Numbered from the stretch's first letter, positions 29,208 to 38,579 are shown. The stretch: DNA of 64,000 nucleotides from Pseudomonas sp. MPC6 (GCF_006094435.1 NZ_CP034783.1:275001-339000); one strand, 5' to 3'. Notes: generated from the sequence alone by a model not told the origin. Numbers and translations: made by a program.

Positions 29208-30746
29208 ATGACTTCCCTCACGGTCACGGCACCTCTCGCCGCGGCCAGCCCGATTGCCGCCGCTACGCCACCGGTGTTCGGCCCGCGAATCATCATCGGC
29301 CTGCTGGGCGTGTTGCTGGCGGTGCTGGTGTCGGGCCTCAACGAGATGGTGACCAAGGTTGCCCTGGCCGACATTCGCGGCGCGTTGGCCATTGGCTACG
29401 ACGAAGGCACCTGGCTGGTCGCCAGCTACACCGCGACCTCGGTGGCCGCCATGGCGTTCGCCCCCTGGTGTGCGGTGACGTTTTCGTTGCGGCGGTTCAC
29501 CCTCTGCGCGATCAGTGCGTTCACCCTGTTGGGCGTTTTGTGCCCGTTCGCCCCGAATTACGAAAGCCTGCTGCTCCTGCGGACCCTGCAGGGCCTGGCC
29601 GGCGGCGCACTGCCGCCGATGCTGATGACGGTTGCCCTGCGCTTTTTACCGGCCAACGTGAAGCTTTATGGTCTGGCCGGTTACGCCCTGACGGCTACCT
29701 TCGGTCCCGGCCTCGGCACTCCGTTGGCCGGGTTATGGACCGAGCATGTCGGCTGGCAATGGACCTTCTGGCAAATCATCGCACCGTGCCTGCTTGCCAT
29801 GGTCGCGATCGCCTATGGCTTGCCCCGGGATCCGCTGCGCCTGGAGCGTTTCAAGCAATTCAACTGGCGCGGGTTGCTGCTGGGTTTTCCGGCGATCTGC
29901 ATGCTGGTGATCGGCATCCTGCAGGGCAACCGGCTGGACTGGTTCGAGTCGGGCCTGATTGGCGGATTGCTCGGTGGCGGGCTGTTACTGATGGTGCTGT
30001 TCCTGATCAATGAATGGTCGCAGCCGATGCCGTTTTTCAAGATGCAGATGCTCGGCATCCGCAACCTGTCGTTCGCCTTGCTGACCCTGGCCGGGGTGCT
30101 GGTGGTGCTGTTGGCGGTGATCATCATTCCGTCGAGCTACCTGGCTCAGGTCCAGGGTTATCGCCCGGTGCAGACTGCGCCGATCATGCTGCTCGCGGCA
30201 TTGCCACAACTGATCGCGCTGCCCTTGGTCGCGGCGCTGTGCAACTTGCGCTGGGTCGATTGTCGCTGGGTGCTGGGTTTAGGCCTGAGCATGCTGGTGC
30301 TGTCGTGCATCGGCGGTTCGCAGCTGACGTCGGTGTGGATTCGCGACGATTTCTACCCTCTGCAACTGCTGCAAATCTTCGGTCAGCCCATGGCGGTGCT
30401 GCCGCTGTTGATGCTCTCCACCGGCAGCATCAGCCCACTGGAAGGGCCGTTCGCCTCGGCCTGGTTCAACACCGTGAAGGGCCTGTCGGCGGTGATCGCC
30501 ACGGGTGTGATCGAAGCGCTGACCACGTCGAGGCTGCACTTTCATTCGAGCATGTTGGTGGACAGCCTCGGTAACTCGCCTCTGGTCGACAGCGACAGCG
30601 CGGGCCTTGCCCACCGGCTGCACGAGCAGGCCGTGGTGCTGACGGCTTCGGATCTTTATCTGTGCATGGCCGGCGTCGCCCTGGCGCTGATCCTGCTGAT
30701 TTTCTGGCTGCCGACGCGGATCTATCCACCGCGCGCACCGACTTGA
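29208..30746 (+). CDS. MFS transporter, DHA2 (EmrB/QacA) family
   Basis: 512-residue inner-membrane drug/proton antiporter with about 14 hydrophobic segments. Motif blocks typical of DHA2 are seen: GTWLVASYTATSVAAMAFAP in the second helix, LLLRTLQGLAGGALPPMLM, and GPGLGTPLAGLWTEHVGWQW. It forms an EmrAB-TolC-like pump with the next two genes. ATG 29208 is chosen, with GGAG upstream; a TTG nine bases earlier has no proper spacing. Substrate unknown. Confidence 0.92.
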   Translation: MTSLTVTAPLAAASPIAAATPPVFGPRIIIGLLGVLLAVLVSGLNEMVTKVALADIRGALAIGYDEGTWLVASYTATSVAAMAFAPWCAVTFSLRRFTLCAISAFTLLGVLCPFAPNYESLLLLRTLQGLAGGALPPMLMTVALRFLPANVKLYGLAGYALTATFGPGLGTPLAGLWTEHVGWQWTFWQIIAPCLLAMVAIAYGLPRDPLRLERFKQFNWRGLLLGFPAICMLVIGILQGNRLDWFESGLIGGLLGGGLLLMVLFLINEWSQPMPFFKMQMLGIRNLSFALLTLAGVLVVLLAVIIIPSSYLAQVQGYRPVQTAPIMLLAALPQLIALPLVAALCNLRWVDCRWVLGLGLSMLVLSCIGGSQLTSVWIRDDFYPLQLLQIFGQPMAVLPLLMLSTGSISPLEGPFASAWFNTVKGLSAVIATGVIEALTTSRLHFHSSMLVDSLGNSPLVDSDSAGLAHRLHEQAVVLTASDLYLCMAGVALALILLIFWLPTRIYPPRAPT

Positions 30747-30772
30747 ATGCTCCACTGGTACAGAAGGTTTTT

Positions 30773-31837
30773 ATGACGACTCAAGCAAAGCAAAAAGTGG
30801 CCGTGGCCGCCGTCGCGGTGGTGGCACTCGGCGTGCTGGTTTATCTGCTGGCGCCGGGGATTTTCGGCCAGCGTACGCAACAGAGCACCAATGACGCCTT
30901 TGTCTCGGCGGACTTCACGCTGGTGGCGCCGCGCGTGGCCGGGTTTATCAAGGATGTGCTGGTGGAAGACAACCAGCAGGTCAAGGCCGGCCAGCTGCTG
31001 GCGGTCATCGATGACCGCGACCTGCGTGCCGCCGCCCAGGCCGCCGACGCCGAGACACTGGTGGCGCGGGCGCACCTGATAAATGCGCGGGCGACCCTTG
31101 AACGTCAGACTTCGGTGATCGCCCAGGCCCAGGCAACCGTCGTTTCGGCCAAAGCCGAGATGGCTTTCGCCGAGCATGAATTGAACCGCTACAACCACCT
31201 CGCCGGCGTCGGTGCCGGTACGGTGCAGAACGCTCAGCAAGCACGCACGCGCATCGATCAGGCCAGCGCGCGGTTGGCCAACGCCACGGCGGTACTGGCC
31301 GCGGAACGCAAGCAAGTGGAGATCCTTGCCGCCCAACGCGACGCGGCCGACGGTGGATTGAAACGAGCGCAAGCGGCGCTGGAAATGGCCAGCTATGAGC
31401 TGTCCTATACGCGCATCGTTGCGCCGCAGGACGGCATGGTCGGCGAGCGTGCAGTGCGCGTCGGTGCCTATGTCACGCCCGGGAGCAAGATTCTGGCGGT
31501 GGTACCGCTCGCTCAGGCTTATGTGATCGCCAATTTTCAGGAAACCCAATTGACCGACGTGCAGCCGGGACAGAGCGTGCAGGTAAGCGTCGACAGCCTT
31601 GGCGGCGAAGCCTTGCGCGGACGTGTCGAGAGCATCGCCCCGGCCACCGGGGTGACCTTTGCTTCGATCAAGCCGGACAATGCCACCGGCAATTTCACCA
31701 AGGTGGTGCAGCGGATTCCGGTGAAGATCGTGCTGGATGCCGGTCAGCCGCTGACTGAGCGGTTGCGGGTGGGGATGTCGGTGGAGGCGAGGATCGATAC
31801 GGCGAGCGCTGGCGAACATGAGGTTGCGCAGCGATGA
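30773..31837 (+). CDS. HlyD/EmrA-family membrane fusion protein
   Basis: 354-residue periplasmic adaptor. One N-terminal membrane helix (about 8-30), a lipoyl half with ISTND-type start (STNDAFVSADFTLVAPRVAG near 43), a long alpha-hairpin (about 100-210), the second lipoyl half (YTRIVAPQDGMVGERAVRVG near 213), and a beta-barrel. AGAAGG lies 5 bases before ATG 30773. It links the MFS pump to the outer-membrane channel encoded next. Confidence 0.93.
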   Translation: MTTQAKQKVAVAAVAVVALGVLVYLLAPGIFGQRTQQSTNDAFVSADFTLVAPRVAGFIKDVLVEDNQQVKAGQLLAVIDDRDLRAAAQAADAETLVARAHLINARATLERQTSVIAQAQATVVSAKAEMAFAEHELNRYNHLAGVGAGTVQNAQQARTRIDQASARLANATAVLAAERKQVEILAAQRDAADGGLKRAQAALEMASYELSYTRIVAPQDGMVGERAVRVGAYVTPGSKILAVVPLAQAYVIANFQETQLTDVQPGQSVQVSVDSLGGEALRGRVESIAPATGVTFASIKPDNATGNFTKVVQRIPVKIVLDAGQPLTERLRVGMSVEARIDTASAGEHEVAQR

Positions 31838-31860
31838 AATTCTTTTTCGATCGGTCTGAC

Positions 31861-31960
31861 GCCTTCGCGAGCAGGCTCGCTCCCACAGTTGATCTGCTGG
31901 GTGCCCAAGCTTTATGCACAAAAGGAGATCCAGCATGGGAGCGAGCCTGCTCGCGAAGGG
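31861..31960. repeat. REP doublet between adaptor and channel genes
   Basis: Inverted copies GCCTTCGCGAGCAGGCTCGC (31861-31880) and its complement GCGAGCCTGCTCGCGAAGG (31941-31959). The distal copy ends in GAAGGGG, which is placed as the ribosome binding site for the next gene. Confidence 0.9.
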
Positions 31961-31965
31961 GCCGG

Positions 31966-33411
31966 ATGCCTCAACTAACGCTTTGCGCCTTGCTCGTCAT
32001 GGGCCTCTCAGCCTGCACCGTCGGCCCGGACTTCCAGAAACCTCAAGCGCAACAAGTCGCCGAGTGGTCGAAACCGGCAACAGCCGCCGCCAGTCAAGCC
32101 ATCACCGAAACCATGGACGAACGCTGGTGGGAGGTGTTCCACGACCCGCAACTCTCGGCCCTGATCCAGCGCGCCCTGAGCGACAACCTCGACCTGAAAC
32201 TCGCCAGCAGCCGCTTGCAGCAAAGTCGCGCCGCGCGTCAGGTGATCACCGCCGAGCGTTACCCCAATACCGCCGCCACGGGCAGCTACGGGCGTAAACG
32301 CAACAGCGGCAAAGGCCTGAACGATCCGTCGGGCAACAATGGCGACTCTGCATTCAATTTGTGGGACGCCGGCTTCTCCGCGTCCTGGGAGCTGGACTTC
32401 TGGGGCCGGGTGCGCCGCGAAACCGAGGCCGCCGATGCCACCCTGGAAGTCGCGGAAAACGACCGCCGCGGCGTGCTGTTATCAGTCCTCGCCGAAACCG
32501 CCCAGGACTATATACAGCTACGCGGTGTGCAAAGTACCCGAGTCGTCACCGAGCAGAACCTCGACGTCGCCCGCCATAGCCTGAAGCTCTCGCAGCTGCG
32601 CCTGGCCGACGGCGTCGCCACCGATCTGGATGTCGCCGAGGCCGCCGCGCAGGTCGCCGCCATCGAATCGCACCTGCCGGCACTGGAGCAGCGTCAGTCG
32701 CAACTGATCAACGCCCTGAGCCTGTTGATGGGCGAGCCGCCCCAGGCATTGCATGCCGAGTTATCCACAGACGCTGCCGTGCCGCAAACCCCGCGCCAGG
32801 TAGCCATCGGGCTGCCGTCGCAATTGGCCGAACGCCGCCCGGACATCCGCCAGGCCGAAGCGCGCCTGCATGCCGCCACCGCCAGCATCGGCGTGGCCAA
32901 GGGCGATTTCTATCCGCGGATCACCCTGTCGGGCAATGTCGGCTCCCAAGCCATGCAGCTGAGCGATTTTGGTTCCTGGGGCTCGCGCGCCTTCGGTATC
33001 GGTCCGCAGCTCAGCCTGCCGCTGTTCGATGGCGGACGCTTGCGCGGCATGCTGCAGCTGCGTGAAGCACAACAGCAGGAAGCCGCACTGGCCTATCAGC
33101 ACACCGTACTGCGCGCCTGGCATGAGATCGATGATCAACTGTCCGCCTACAACGCCAGCCAGCTGCGCCGCGACCACCTCGCCGAAGCCGTACGCCAGAA
33201 CCGGATCGCCTTGCGCACGGCGCAACAGCAATATGTGGAAGGGGTGGTGGATTTCGTCAACGTCCTTACCGTGCAAGGCGAATTGCTGGCGACTCAACAA
33301 CAGTGGGTCGAAAGCTCGACCGGCGTGTCGCTGGCGATGGTCGGGTTGTACAAGGCGTTGGGCGGGGGATGGGAGTCGGTGTACCCGGTGGTTGAGACGG
33401 CGCAGCGCTAA
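31966..33411 (+). CDS. OprM/NodT-family outer-membrane efflux lipoprotein
   Basis: 481-residue outer-membrane channel. The signal peptide ends in a lipobox (LLVMGLSAC), so the mature protein is a lipoprotein. Two TolC-like OEP repeats follow; typical phrases are VGPDFQKP after the lipid cysteine, ERWWEVFHDPQL, and LAERRPDIRQAEARLHAA in the middle. ATG 31966 gives the lipoprotein signal and has GAAGGGG 5 bases upstream, inside a REP copy. Third component of the efflux system with the two genes before it. Confidence 0.93.
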   Translation: MPQLTLCALLVMGLSACTVGPDFQKPQAQQVAEWSKPATAAASQAITETMDERWWEVFHDPQLSALIQRALSDNLDLKLASSRLQQSRAARQVITAERYPNTAATGSYGRKRNSGKGLNDPSGNNGDSAFNLWDAGFSASWELDFWGRVRRETEAADATLEVAENDRRGVLLSVLAETAQDYIQLRGVQSTRVVTEQNLDVARHSLKLSQLRLADGVATDLDVAEAAAQVAAIESHLPALEQRQSQLINALSLLMGEPPQALHAELSTDAAVPQTPRQVAIGLPSQLAERRPDIRQAEARLHAATASIGVAKGDFYPRITLSGNVGSQAMQLSDFGSWGSRAFGIGPQLSLPLFDGGRLRGMLQLREAQQQEAALAYQHTVLRAWHEIDDQLSAYNASQLRRDHLAEAVRQNRIALRTAQQQYVEGVVDFVNVLTVQGELLATQQQWVESSTGVSLAMVGLYKALGGGWESVYPVVETAQR

Positions 33412-33415
33412 CGTT

Positions 33416-33492
33416 TCAAAAAATCGCAGCTTGCGGCAACTGGTACAGGGGTACACAGCTTCCCTATAGCTGCCGCAGGCTGCGATCTTTTG
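33416..33492. repeat. Inverted repeat, GCTGCGATCTT family
   Basis: AAAAAATCGCAGCTTGCGGC (from 33418) faces GCCGCAGGCTGCGATCTTTT (33472-33491). It lies between convergent genes and may act as a two-way terminator. A related repeat is at 50279. Confidence 0.75.
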
Positions 33493-33509
33493 AGGCCGTC
33501 ACGTTCAAC

Positions 33510-34268
33510 TCACTCCTTTGCCGACAAATTCGCCATCCCCTTGAGCAATTCGATCGGCAGCGGGAAGACGATGGTCGAGCTCTTGTCGCCGGCGATCGAA
33601 CTCAGCGTCTGCATATACCGCAGCTGCATGGCGCCCGGCTGGCGGCCGAGCATTTCAGCGGCCTGCATCAGTTTTTCCGAAGCTTGCAGTTCGCCTTCGG
33701 CATGGATCACTTTGGCCCGACGTTCCCGTTCGGCTTCGGCCTGTTTGGCGATCGCGCGCACCATCGATTCGTTGAGGTCCACGTGCTTGATCTCGACATT
33801 GGCCACCTTGATGCCCCAGACGTCAGTCTGGGCATCAAGCACTTGCTGGATATCGACGTTCAAGCGCTCGCGTTCGGCCAGCAGTTCATCCAGTTCGTGT
33901 TTACCGAGCACGGCGCGCAATGTGGTCTGGGCCAATTGGCTGGTGGCCATCAGGAAGTCTTCAACCTGGATGATCGCCTTCTGCGGATCGAGCACACGGA
34001 AATACAGCACCGCGTTGACCTTGACCGAGACGTTGTCGCGAGTGATGACGTCTTGCGGCGGCACGTCGAGGACCACGGTACGCAAGTCGACGCGAACCAT
34101 CTGCTGCACCACTGGAATCAGGAGGATCAGGCCGGGGCCCTTGACCTGCCAGAAGCGTCCGAGCTGGAACACCACTCCGCGCTCGTATTCGCGCAGGATA
34201 CGAAAGGTCGACCCCGCCAGTGCAATCAGCAATAACAGCAGCGCGGCAAAACCCAGTTGCAGGCCCAT
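33510..34268 (-). CDS. Slipin / stomatin-like SPFH protein
   Basis: 252-residue SPFH (prohibitin-homology) protein: one N-terminal membrane helix (about 3-22), then [43 protein letters not shown], and a coiled-coil region ([20 protein letters not shown]). Slipins form membrane microdomain scaffolds and pair genetically with NfeD. The partner gene lies two bases upstream in the same direction. Confidence 0.93.
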   Translation of the reverse strand: MGLQLGFAALLLLLIALAGSTFRILREYERGVVFQLGRFWQVKGPGLILLIPVVQQMVRVDLRTVVLDVPPQDVITRDNVSVKVNAVLYFRVLDPQKAIIQVEDFLMATSQLAQTTLRAVLGKHELDELLAERERLNVDIQQVLDAQTDVWGIKVANVEIKHVDLNESMVRAIAKQAEAERERRAKVIHAEGELQASEKLMQAAEMLGRQPGAMQLRYMQTLSSIAGDKSSTIVFPLPIELLKGMANLSAKE

Positions 34269-34270
34269 GG

Positions 34271-34804
34271 TTATTCTCCACCCGGCGCCGCGTCAGCCGC
34301 GGCCACTTCCAACAGCAGTCCCTTGCGAGCCACCACCCGGACTCGTTGCCCGGGTTGCAGCGGCGTGGTGCTGAGTACCTGCCACTGCTCTCCTTGCAGG
34401 TGCACCCAGCCGTTACAGGCATTACCGGCCTCCAACGATTTTATCGCGGTCACGCTGCCTACCAGTCCTGCATCCCCGCTGACGGTGTGGCGCGGTCGGG
34501 TTTTCAGGGCTCGGATCAGCAGGAAGAGCAACAACAGGGCACTGATCAGCCCCAGGCCAATCATCAGCGGCTCCGGCACCTCGGTGTTGGTCAGGATCAC
34601 CGCGCCGATCACGAACAATACAATGCCGCCCAAACCGATCACGCCGTAATTGGGCAGTGCCGCCTCGGCAATCAGGAACGCGATGCCAAACGTGATCAGC
34701 CAGATCCCGATGGGGTTGGGCGTCAGCAGGACCACCGTGTCCGCGGCGAAGACCGAGCCGCTCAAGGCCAACAACAGCGCAACCGCACAGCAACGAATGT
34801 TCAC
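34271..34804 (-). CDS. NfeD family membrane protein
   Basis: 177-residue protein with a signal-like N-terminus, several hydrophobic segments (about 30-115) and a C-terminal OB-fold domain ([15 protein letters not shown], then [14 protein letters not shown]). It lacks the N-terminal protease domain of long NfeD proteins. GTG at 34804 is the likely start, preceded by GGGAGGG. Operon with the slipin gene. Confidence 0.88.
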   Translation of the reverse strand: MNIRCCAVALLLALSGSVFAADTVVLLTPNPIGIWLITFGIAFLIAEAALPNYGVIGLGGIVLFVIGAVILTNTEVPEPLMIGLGLISALLLLFLLIRALKTRPRHTVSGDAGLVGSVTAIKSLEAGNACNGWVHLQGEQWQVLSTTPLQPGQRVRVVARKGLLLEVAAADAAPGGE

Positions 34805-34815
34805 TTGACCCTCCC

Positions 34816-34840
34816 TGTAGGAGCGAGCTTGCTCCGGGCG
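34816..34840. repeat. Single REP copy
   Basis: TGTAGGAGCGAGCTTGCTCC just upstream of the nfeD start, with no clear partner. It falls in the presumed leader of the slipin/NfeD operon. Confidence 0.75.
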
Positions 34841-35066
34841 GCGTTCCGACGATGAACCTGAGAGCACCGCGCTGAGTCAGGCAGTCCGCATTACCTCATC
34901 CATACAGTCTAGTCGAGCTATGAATTGTACGAATTTTGATCAGTTGTTGACGTTGTCCGGTGGGCAGATTTCCCTCTTGTTTGCACCAGCGGGCCTAGAC
35001 TTTCAGTACAGAGAAAAGTGTTAACCATCGTCCACCAGACACTGTCTGTGGACACCGAGGTGCATC

Positions 35067-35528
35067 ATGCGTATGGCAAGAACCGTGCAGAGAAGCCTGG
35101 ACAAGGCTCAATGCGAATATGACATCGTCACCCACCCACACTCGGCCAGCAGCCTTGAAACGGCGCGGGTCGCAGGCATTCCTGCCGAGCGGGTGGCCAA
35201 ATCGGTCATCCTCGACGATCACCATGGTCATTACCTGATGGCCGTCCTCCCCGCCAGCCGCCACCTGGACCTGAGCAAAGTCCGCAGCAGTGGCGAATGG
35301 CAGGTCTCACGGGAAAGCAACCTGCCGCACCTGTTTGATGATTGCGAACGCGGCGCCGTGCCCGCCTTGGGTGAGGCCTATGGGCTGGATGTGGTTATCG
35401 ATCCGCTGCTGACCCGGCAGAAAGATATTTATCTGGAAGCCGGCAACCACACCAACCTGCTGCACATGAACATGCCGGAGTTTCTGAAAATGGTGCCGCA
35501 TGCCGAGGTGCGAGAGTTGAGTAGTTGA
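35067..35528 (+). CDS. YbaK/EbsC-type aminoacyl-tRNA deacylase domain protein
   Basis: 153-residue protein of the YbaK/ProX editing family. Seen are TVAHP-like VTHPHSASSLETARVAGIPAE split near residues 20-40, the conserved lysine in RVAKSVILDDHHGHYLMAVLPASR (near 48-70), and a C-terminal GLDVVIDPLL stretch. Members clear mischarged tRNAs such as Ala/Cys-tRNAPro; which one is not visible here. The stop codon lies in a tandem 8-bp repeat. Confidence 0.88.
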   Translation: MRMARTVQRSLDKAQCEYDIVTHPHSASSLETARVAGIPAERVAKSVILDDHHGHYLMAVLPASRHLDLSKVRSSGEWQVSRESNLPHLFDDCERGAVPALGEAYGLDVVIDPLLTRQKDIYLEAGNHTNLLHMNMPEFLKMVPHAEVRELSS

Positions 35529-35538
35529 GTAGTTGAGT
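35515..35538. repeat. 8-bp tandem repeat at the end of the YbaK-like gene
   Basis: Three perfect copies of AGTTGAGT. The stop TGA (35526-35528) is in the second copy. Confidence 0.95.
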
Positions 35539-35599
35539 GTTGCAGCGTCAGTTGTGCCGCCATCACGGGCCAGCCCGCTCTACAGGCATCGTGTATACC

Positions 35600-35623
35600 C
35601 TGTAGGAGCGAGCTTGCTCGCGA
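35600..35623. repeat. REP copy with a degenerate partner
   Basis: CTGTAGGAGCGAGCTTGCTC with a worn inverted partner (CGGGCCAGCCCGCTCTACAGG) at 35566-35586. It lies before the DUF2789 gene. Confidence 0.7.
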
Positions 35624-35653
35624 ATAATATTTCATTCACCAAGGATCCCAGAC

Positions 35654-35899
35654 ATGCAATCCCCAACCCACAGCCTCCCCTCGCTCTTCAAACAACTTGG
35701 CCTGCCTGATGACGCCGAAAGCATCGACAAATTCATCGCCACGCATTCACCGCTTAAACCGGAACTGCATCTGGCGGACGCTTTTTTCTGGAGCGAGAGC
35801 CAGGCGGAGCTTTTGCGGGAGGAGATTCTGGATGACGCGGATTGGGCGGAGGTGGTGGATCAACTGGATGTGCTGCTGAGGAAGGGGCGGGGGGTATAA
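35654..35899 (+). CDS. DUF2789 domain protein
   Basis: 81-residue protein of the DUF2789 family: an N-terminal LPSLFKQLGLPDD, then FIATHSPLKPELHLADAFFW and ELLREEILDDADWAEVVDQL. Function unknown. It stands alone between the YbaK-like gene and the MarR/FUSC operon. A CGACCG/CGGTCG hairpin (35949-35969) downstream could terminate it, although the U tract is weak. Confidence 0.88.
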   Translation: MQSPTHSLPSLFKQLGLPDDAESIDKFIATHSPLKPELHLADAFFWSESQAELLREEILDDADWAEVVDQLDVLLRKGRGV

Positions 35900-35988
35900 A
35901 CCTGGATACATGGTCCCGCGGATGTTTTCGAGCGCAGTTGAATACCTCCGACCGTAAGCTCTTCGGTCGCAAAAATTTGTTACAAAAC

Positions 35989-36036
35989 TTGACCAGATTT
36001 CCCGACAAATGTCATATTGATAGTTAGCAAACTAAC
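35989..36036 (+). promoter_or_regulatory. Sigma-70 promoter and MarR-type operator
   Basis: TTGACC (35989-35994), 17-bp spacer, TCATAT (36012-36017), then the dyad GTTAG-CAAA-CTAAC (36023-36036) overlapping the expected transcription start. The dyad lies 46 bases before the MarR start codon, the position expected for autorepression of the marR-efflux operon. Binding is inferred. Confidence 0.7.
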
Positions 36037-36081
36037 AGTGTGTGTTGTCCCTTCGTGCCGAAAAACCTCGACGTCCTCCAG

Positions 36082-36510
36082 ATGAACATCAGCAGCTCCA
36101 TGGTGGTGGCCGCCCGGCATTGGCGCAAAATCTGCCAGGCCACGCTGGTCAACTGTGGAGTCTCCGAAGCCTGCGCCGTCCCGTTGTTGATGATCGGGCG
36201 ATTGGGCGATGGCGTGCGGCAGGTCACGGTGGCGCAGGCGGCGGGGATGGAAAGCCCGTCGCTGGTGCGTCTGTTGGATCAGCTGTGTCATGCCGGCTAC
36301 GTCTGTCGTACCGAAGACACCCATGACCGGCGCGCCAAATGCCTGAGCCTGACTGCGACCGGTCGGGAGGTGGTACAAGCGGTCGAGATCGAATTGGTGC
36401 GCTTGCGTCACGAAGTGCTCGCAGGCATCGAGCAGAGTGATCTGGACGCGACGCTGCGGGTTCTCAAAGCCTTCGAATCGGCCAATCTTTCACCGGTGGC
36501 CAATCCTTGA
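36082..36510 (+). CDS. MarR-family transcriptional regulator
   Basis: 142-residue winged-helix regulator. The DNA-binding core shows VTVAQAAGMESPSLVRLLDQ (near 50) and the wing CRTEDTHDRRAKCLSLTATG (near 80), as in MarR proteins. ATG 36082 is chosen; longer starts run into the operator. It leads the FUSC/DUF1656/HlyD/NodT operon, and its stop overlaps the next start, so it is probably the repressor of that efflux system and responds to a phenolic or aromatic-acid-like ligand (inference from the AaeR/AaeXAB type of context). Confidence 0.9.
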   Translation: MNISSSMVVAARHWRKICQATLVNCGVSEACAVPLLMIGRLGDGVRQVTVAQAAGMESPSLVRLLDQLCHAGYVCRTEDTHDRRAKCLSLTATGREVVQAVEIELVRLRHEVLAGIEQSDLDATLRVLKAFESANLSPVANP

Positions 36511-38579
36511 AAGGTTTTTTCACCGGCATGCCCCCGGCGCGGGACTGGTTCTACGGTGCGCGCACGTTCGCGGCCTCGATGATCGCGTTGTACATCGCCA
36601 TGCTCATGCAAATGCCCCGTCCCTATTGGGCAATGGCCACGGTTTATATCGTTTCCAGTCCCTTTGTCGGCCCGACCAGTTCCAAGGCGTTGTACCGCGC
36701 GGTCGGCACGCTGCTTGGTGCCGCGGCCGCGGTTTTTTTCGTGCCGATGTTTGTCCAGAGTCCGTATGTATTGGTGGTGGTCATCGCGCTGTGGACCGGG
36801 ACGCTGCTGTTTTTGTCCCTGCACCTGCGCACGGCCAACAGTTATGCGCTGATGCTGGCGGGTTATACCTTGCCGCTGATCGCCTTGCCGGTGGTGGATA
36901 ATCCGCTGGCGGTGTGGGACGTGGCGGAAGCGCGCACTGAAGAAATCTTTCTCGGCATCGCCGTTGCGGCGGTGGTGGGTGCGATGTTCTGGCCAAGGCG
37001 GCTGGCGCCGGTGTTCAACGATTCGGTGAGTAAATGGTTTACCGATGCTTCGACCTACAGTCTGCGATTCCTCAGCCGCAACGTGCAGCCGGACCAGGTC
37101 AGCGCCCTGCGCGCATCGATGGTCGCGACATTCAATACCCTGGAACTGATGATCGGCCAACTGCCCCATGAAGGCGCGCGGCCGCAAACCGTGCGCAATA
37201 CCAAGGAACTGCGCGGACGCATGATTCACCTGTTGCCGGTGATCGACGCGCTCGACGACGCGCTCTATGCCCTTGAACGACGCACGCCCGAGTTGGTGGC
37301 CAGGTTTTCGCCGCTGCTGACTGCGACCGCCGAGTGGCTTGCGCAGCACAATGCCGATCTCGGCCGTTGGCAGGCACTGAAAAACCAGCTCGAAGCCCTG
37401 CAACCCTCCGCCGAGGCCTTGGACGATCGCAAGCAGTTGCTGTTTTCCAATGCCCTGTACCGCCTGGGTGAGTGGATCGATTTGTGGCAGGACTGCCGCA
37501 GCCTGCAATACGCCATCCAGTGCGAAAGCCAGGACAGCTGGCGCGCGGTATATCGGCACTGGCGGCTCGGGCGCTTGTCGCCATTTCTCGACCGTGGGCT
37601 GATGCTCTATTCGGCGGCGTCCACGGTCACGGCGATCATTGTCGCGTCGGTGCTGTGGATTCTGCTCGGCTGGACCGACGGTGGCTCCGCAGTGATTCTG
37701 GCGGCGGTGGCGTGCAGCTTCTTCGCCTCGATGGACGATCCGGCACCGCAGATCTACCGGTTCTTTTTCTGGACGGCGATGTCGGTGCTGTTCGCCAGCC
37801 TCTATCTGTTTTTGATCCTGCCTAACCTGCATGACTTCCCGATGCTGGTGCTGGCGTTCGCCGTACCCTTCATCTGCATCGGCACCCTGACGGTCAAGCC
37901 CCAGTTCTACCTGGGCATGCTGCTGACGCTCGTCAATACCTCGTCTTTCATCAGCATTCAGGGGGCCTACGACGCGGACTTCCTCAGCTTCGTCAATTCC
38001 AACCTGGCCGGCCCCGTGGGTTTGCTGTTCGCCTTTGTCTGGACCCTGATCGCGCGGCCGTTCGGTGCGGAACTGGCGGCCAAGCGCCTGACCCGTTTCA
38101 GCTGGCGCGACATTGTCAGCCTCACCGGGCCGGCCTCGTTGGCCGAACACCGGCAGTTGGGCGTGCACATCCTCGATCGCCTGATGCAGCATCTGCCGCG
38201 GCTGGCCATGATCGGCCAGGACACCGGCATCGCGCTGCGCGAAGTGCGCGTGGCCCTGAACCTGCTCGACTTGCTCGCCTATACGCCGCGAGTGTTCGGT
38301 GTGCCGCAAGCGCTGTTGCACCAGGTGGTGGCCGAAGTTGGCGAGTACTTCAAGGCGTGCCTGAAGGCTGGCGAACGTCTGCCAGCGCCGAGCCCGTTGT
38401 TGATGACCATGGACCGCGCGCGTCGCGCCCTGAATCGCGATTGCGATGACGGCGCGCGTCTGCACCTGCTGCATGCCCTGAGCGGGCTGCGCCTGGCGTT
38501 GCTGCCGGGTGTGGAGTTCGTCGGCACCGCCGAGCTTGAAGAACCGCTGCCCCATGGCATCGATGGAGCGCCTTTATGA
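36507..38579 (+). CDS. FUSC family inner-membrane transporter (AaeB-like)
   Basis: 690-residue protein of the fusaric-acid-resistance/AaeB family, with two blocks of about five membrane helices (about 15-155 and 360-510) separated by a soluble part. Typical phrases are WAMATVYIVSSPFVGPTSSK near 32 and DGGSAVILAAVACSFFASMDD near 390. TTG at 36507 overlaps the marR stop (TTGA); an ATG at 36528 is an alternative. It acts with the HlyD and NodT proteins downstream to export aromatic carboxylic acids or similar compounds. Confidence 0.92.
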   Translation: MKGFFTGMPPARDWFYGARTFAASMIALYIAMLMQMPRPYWAMATVYIVSSPFVGPTSSKALYRAVGTLLGAAAAVFFVPMFVQSPYVLVVVIALWTGTLLFLSLHLRTANSYALMLAGYTLPLIALPVVDNPLAVWDVAEARTEEIFLGIAVAAVVGAMFWPRRLAPVFNDSVSKWFTDASTYSLRFLSRNVQPDQVSALRASMVATFNTLELMIGQLPHEGARPQTVRNTKELRGRMIHLLPVIDALDDALYALERRTPELVARFSPLLTATAEWLAQHNADLGRWQALKNQLEALQPSAEALDDRKQLLFSNALYRLGEWIDLWQDCRSLQYAIQCESQDSWRAVYRHWRLGRLSPFLDRGLMLYSAASTVTAIIVASVLWILLGWTDGGSAVILAAVACSFFASMDDPAPQIYRFFFWTAMSVLFASLYLFLILPNLHDFPMLVLAFAVPFICIGTLTVKPQFYLGMLLTLVNTSSFISIQGAYDADFLSFVNSNLAGPVGLLFAFVWTLIARPFGAELAAKRLTRFSWRDIVSLTGPASLAEHRQLGVHILDRLMQHLPRLAMIGQDTGIALREVRVALNLLDLLAYTPRVFGVPQALLHQVVAEVGEYFKACLKAGERLPAPSPLLMTMDRARRALNRDCDDGARLHLLHALSGLRLALLPGVEFVGTAELEEPLPHGIDGAPL

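Noticed and set aside
36408-38555. 715-codon minus-strand frame opposite the FUSC gene
   Set aside because: Rich in Gln, His and Arg, as expected of an antisense frame in GC-rich DNA, with no recognisable domain.
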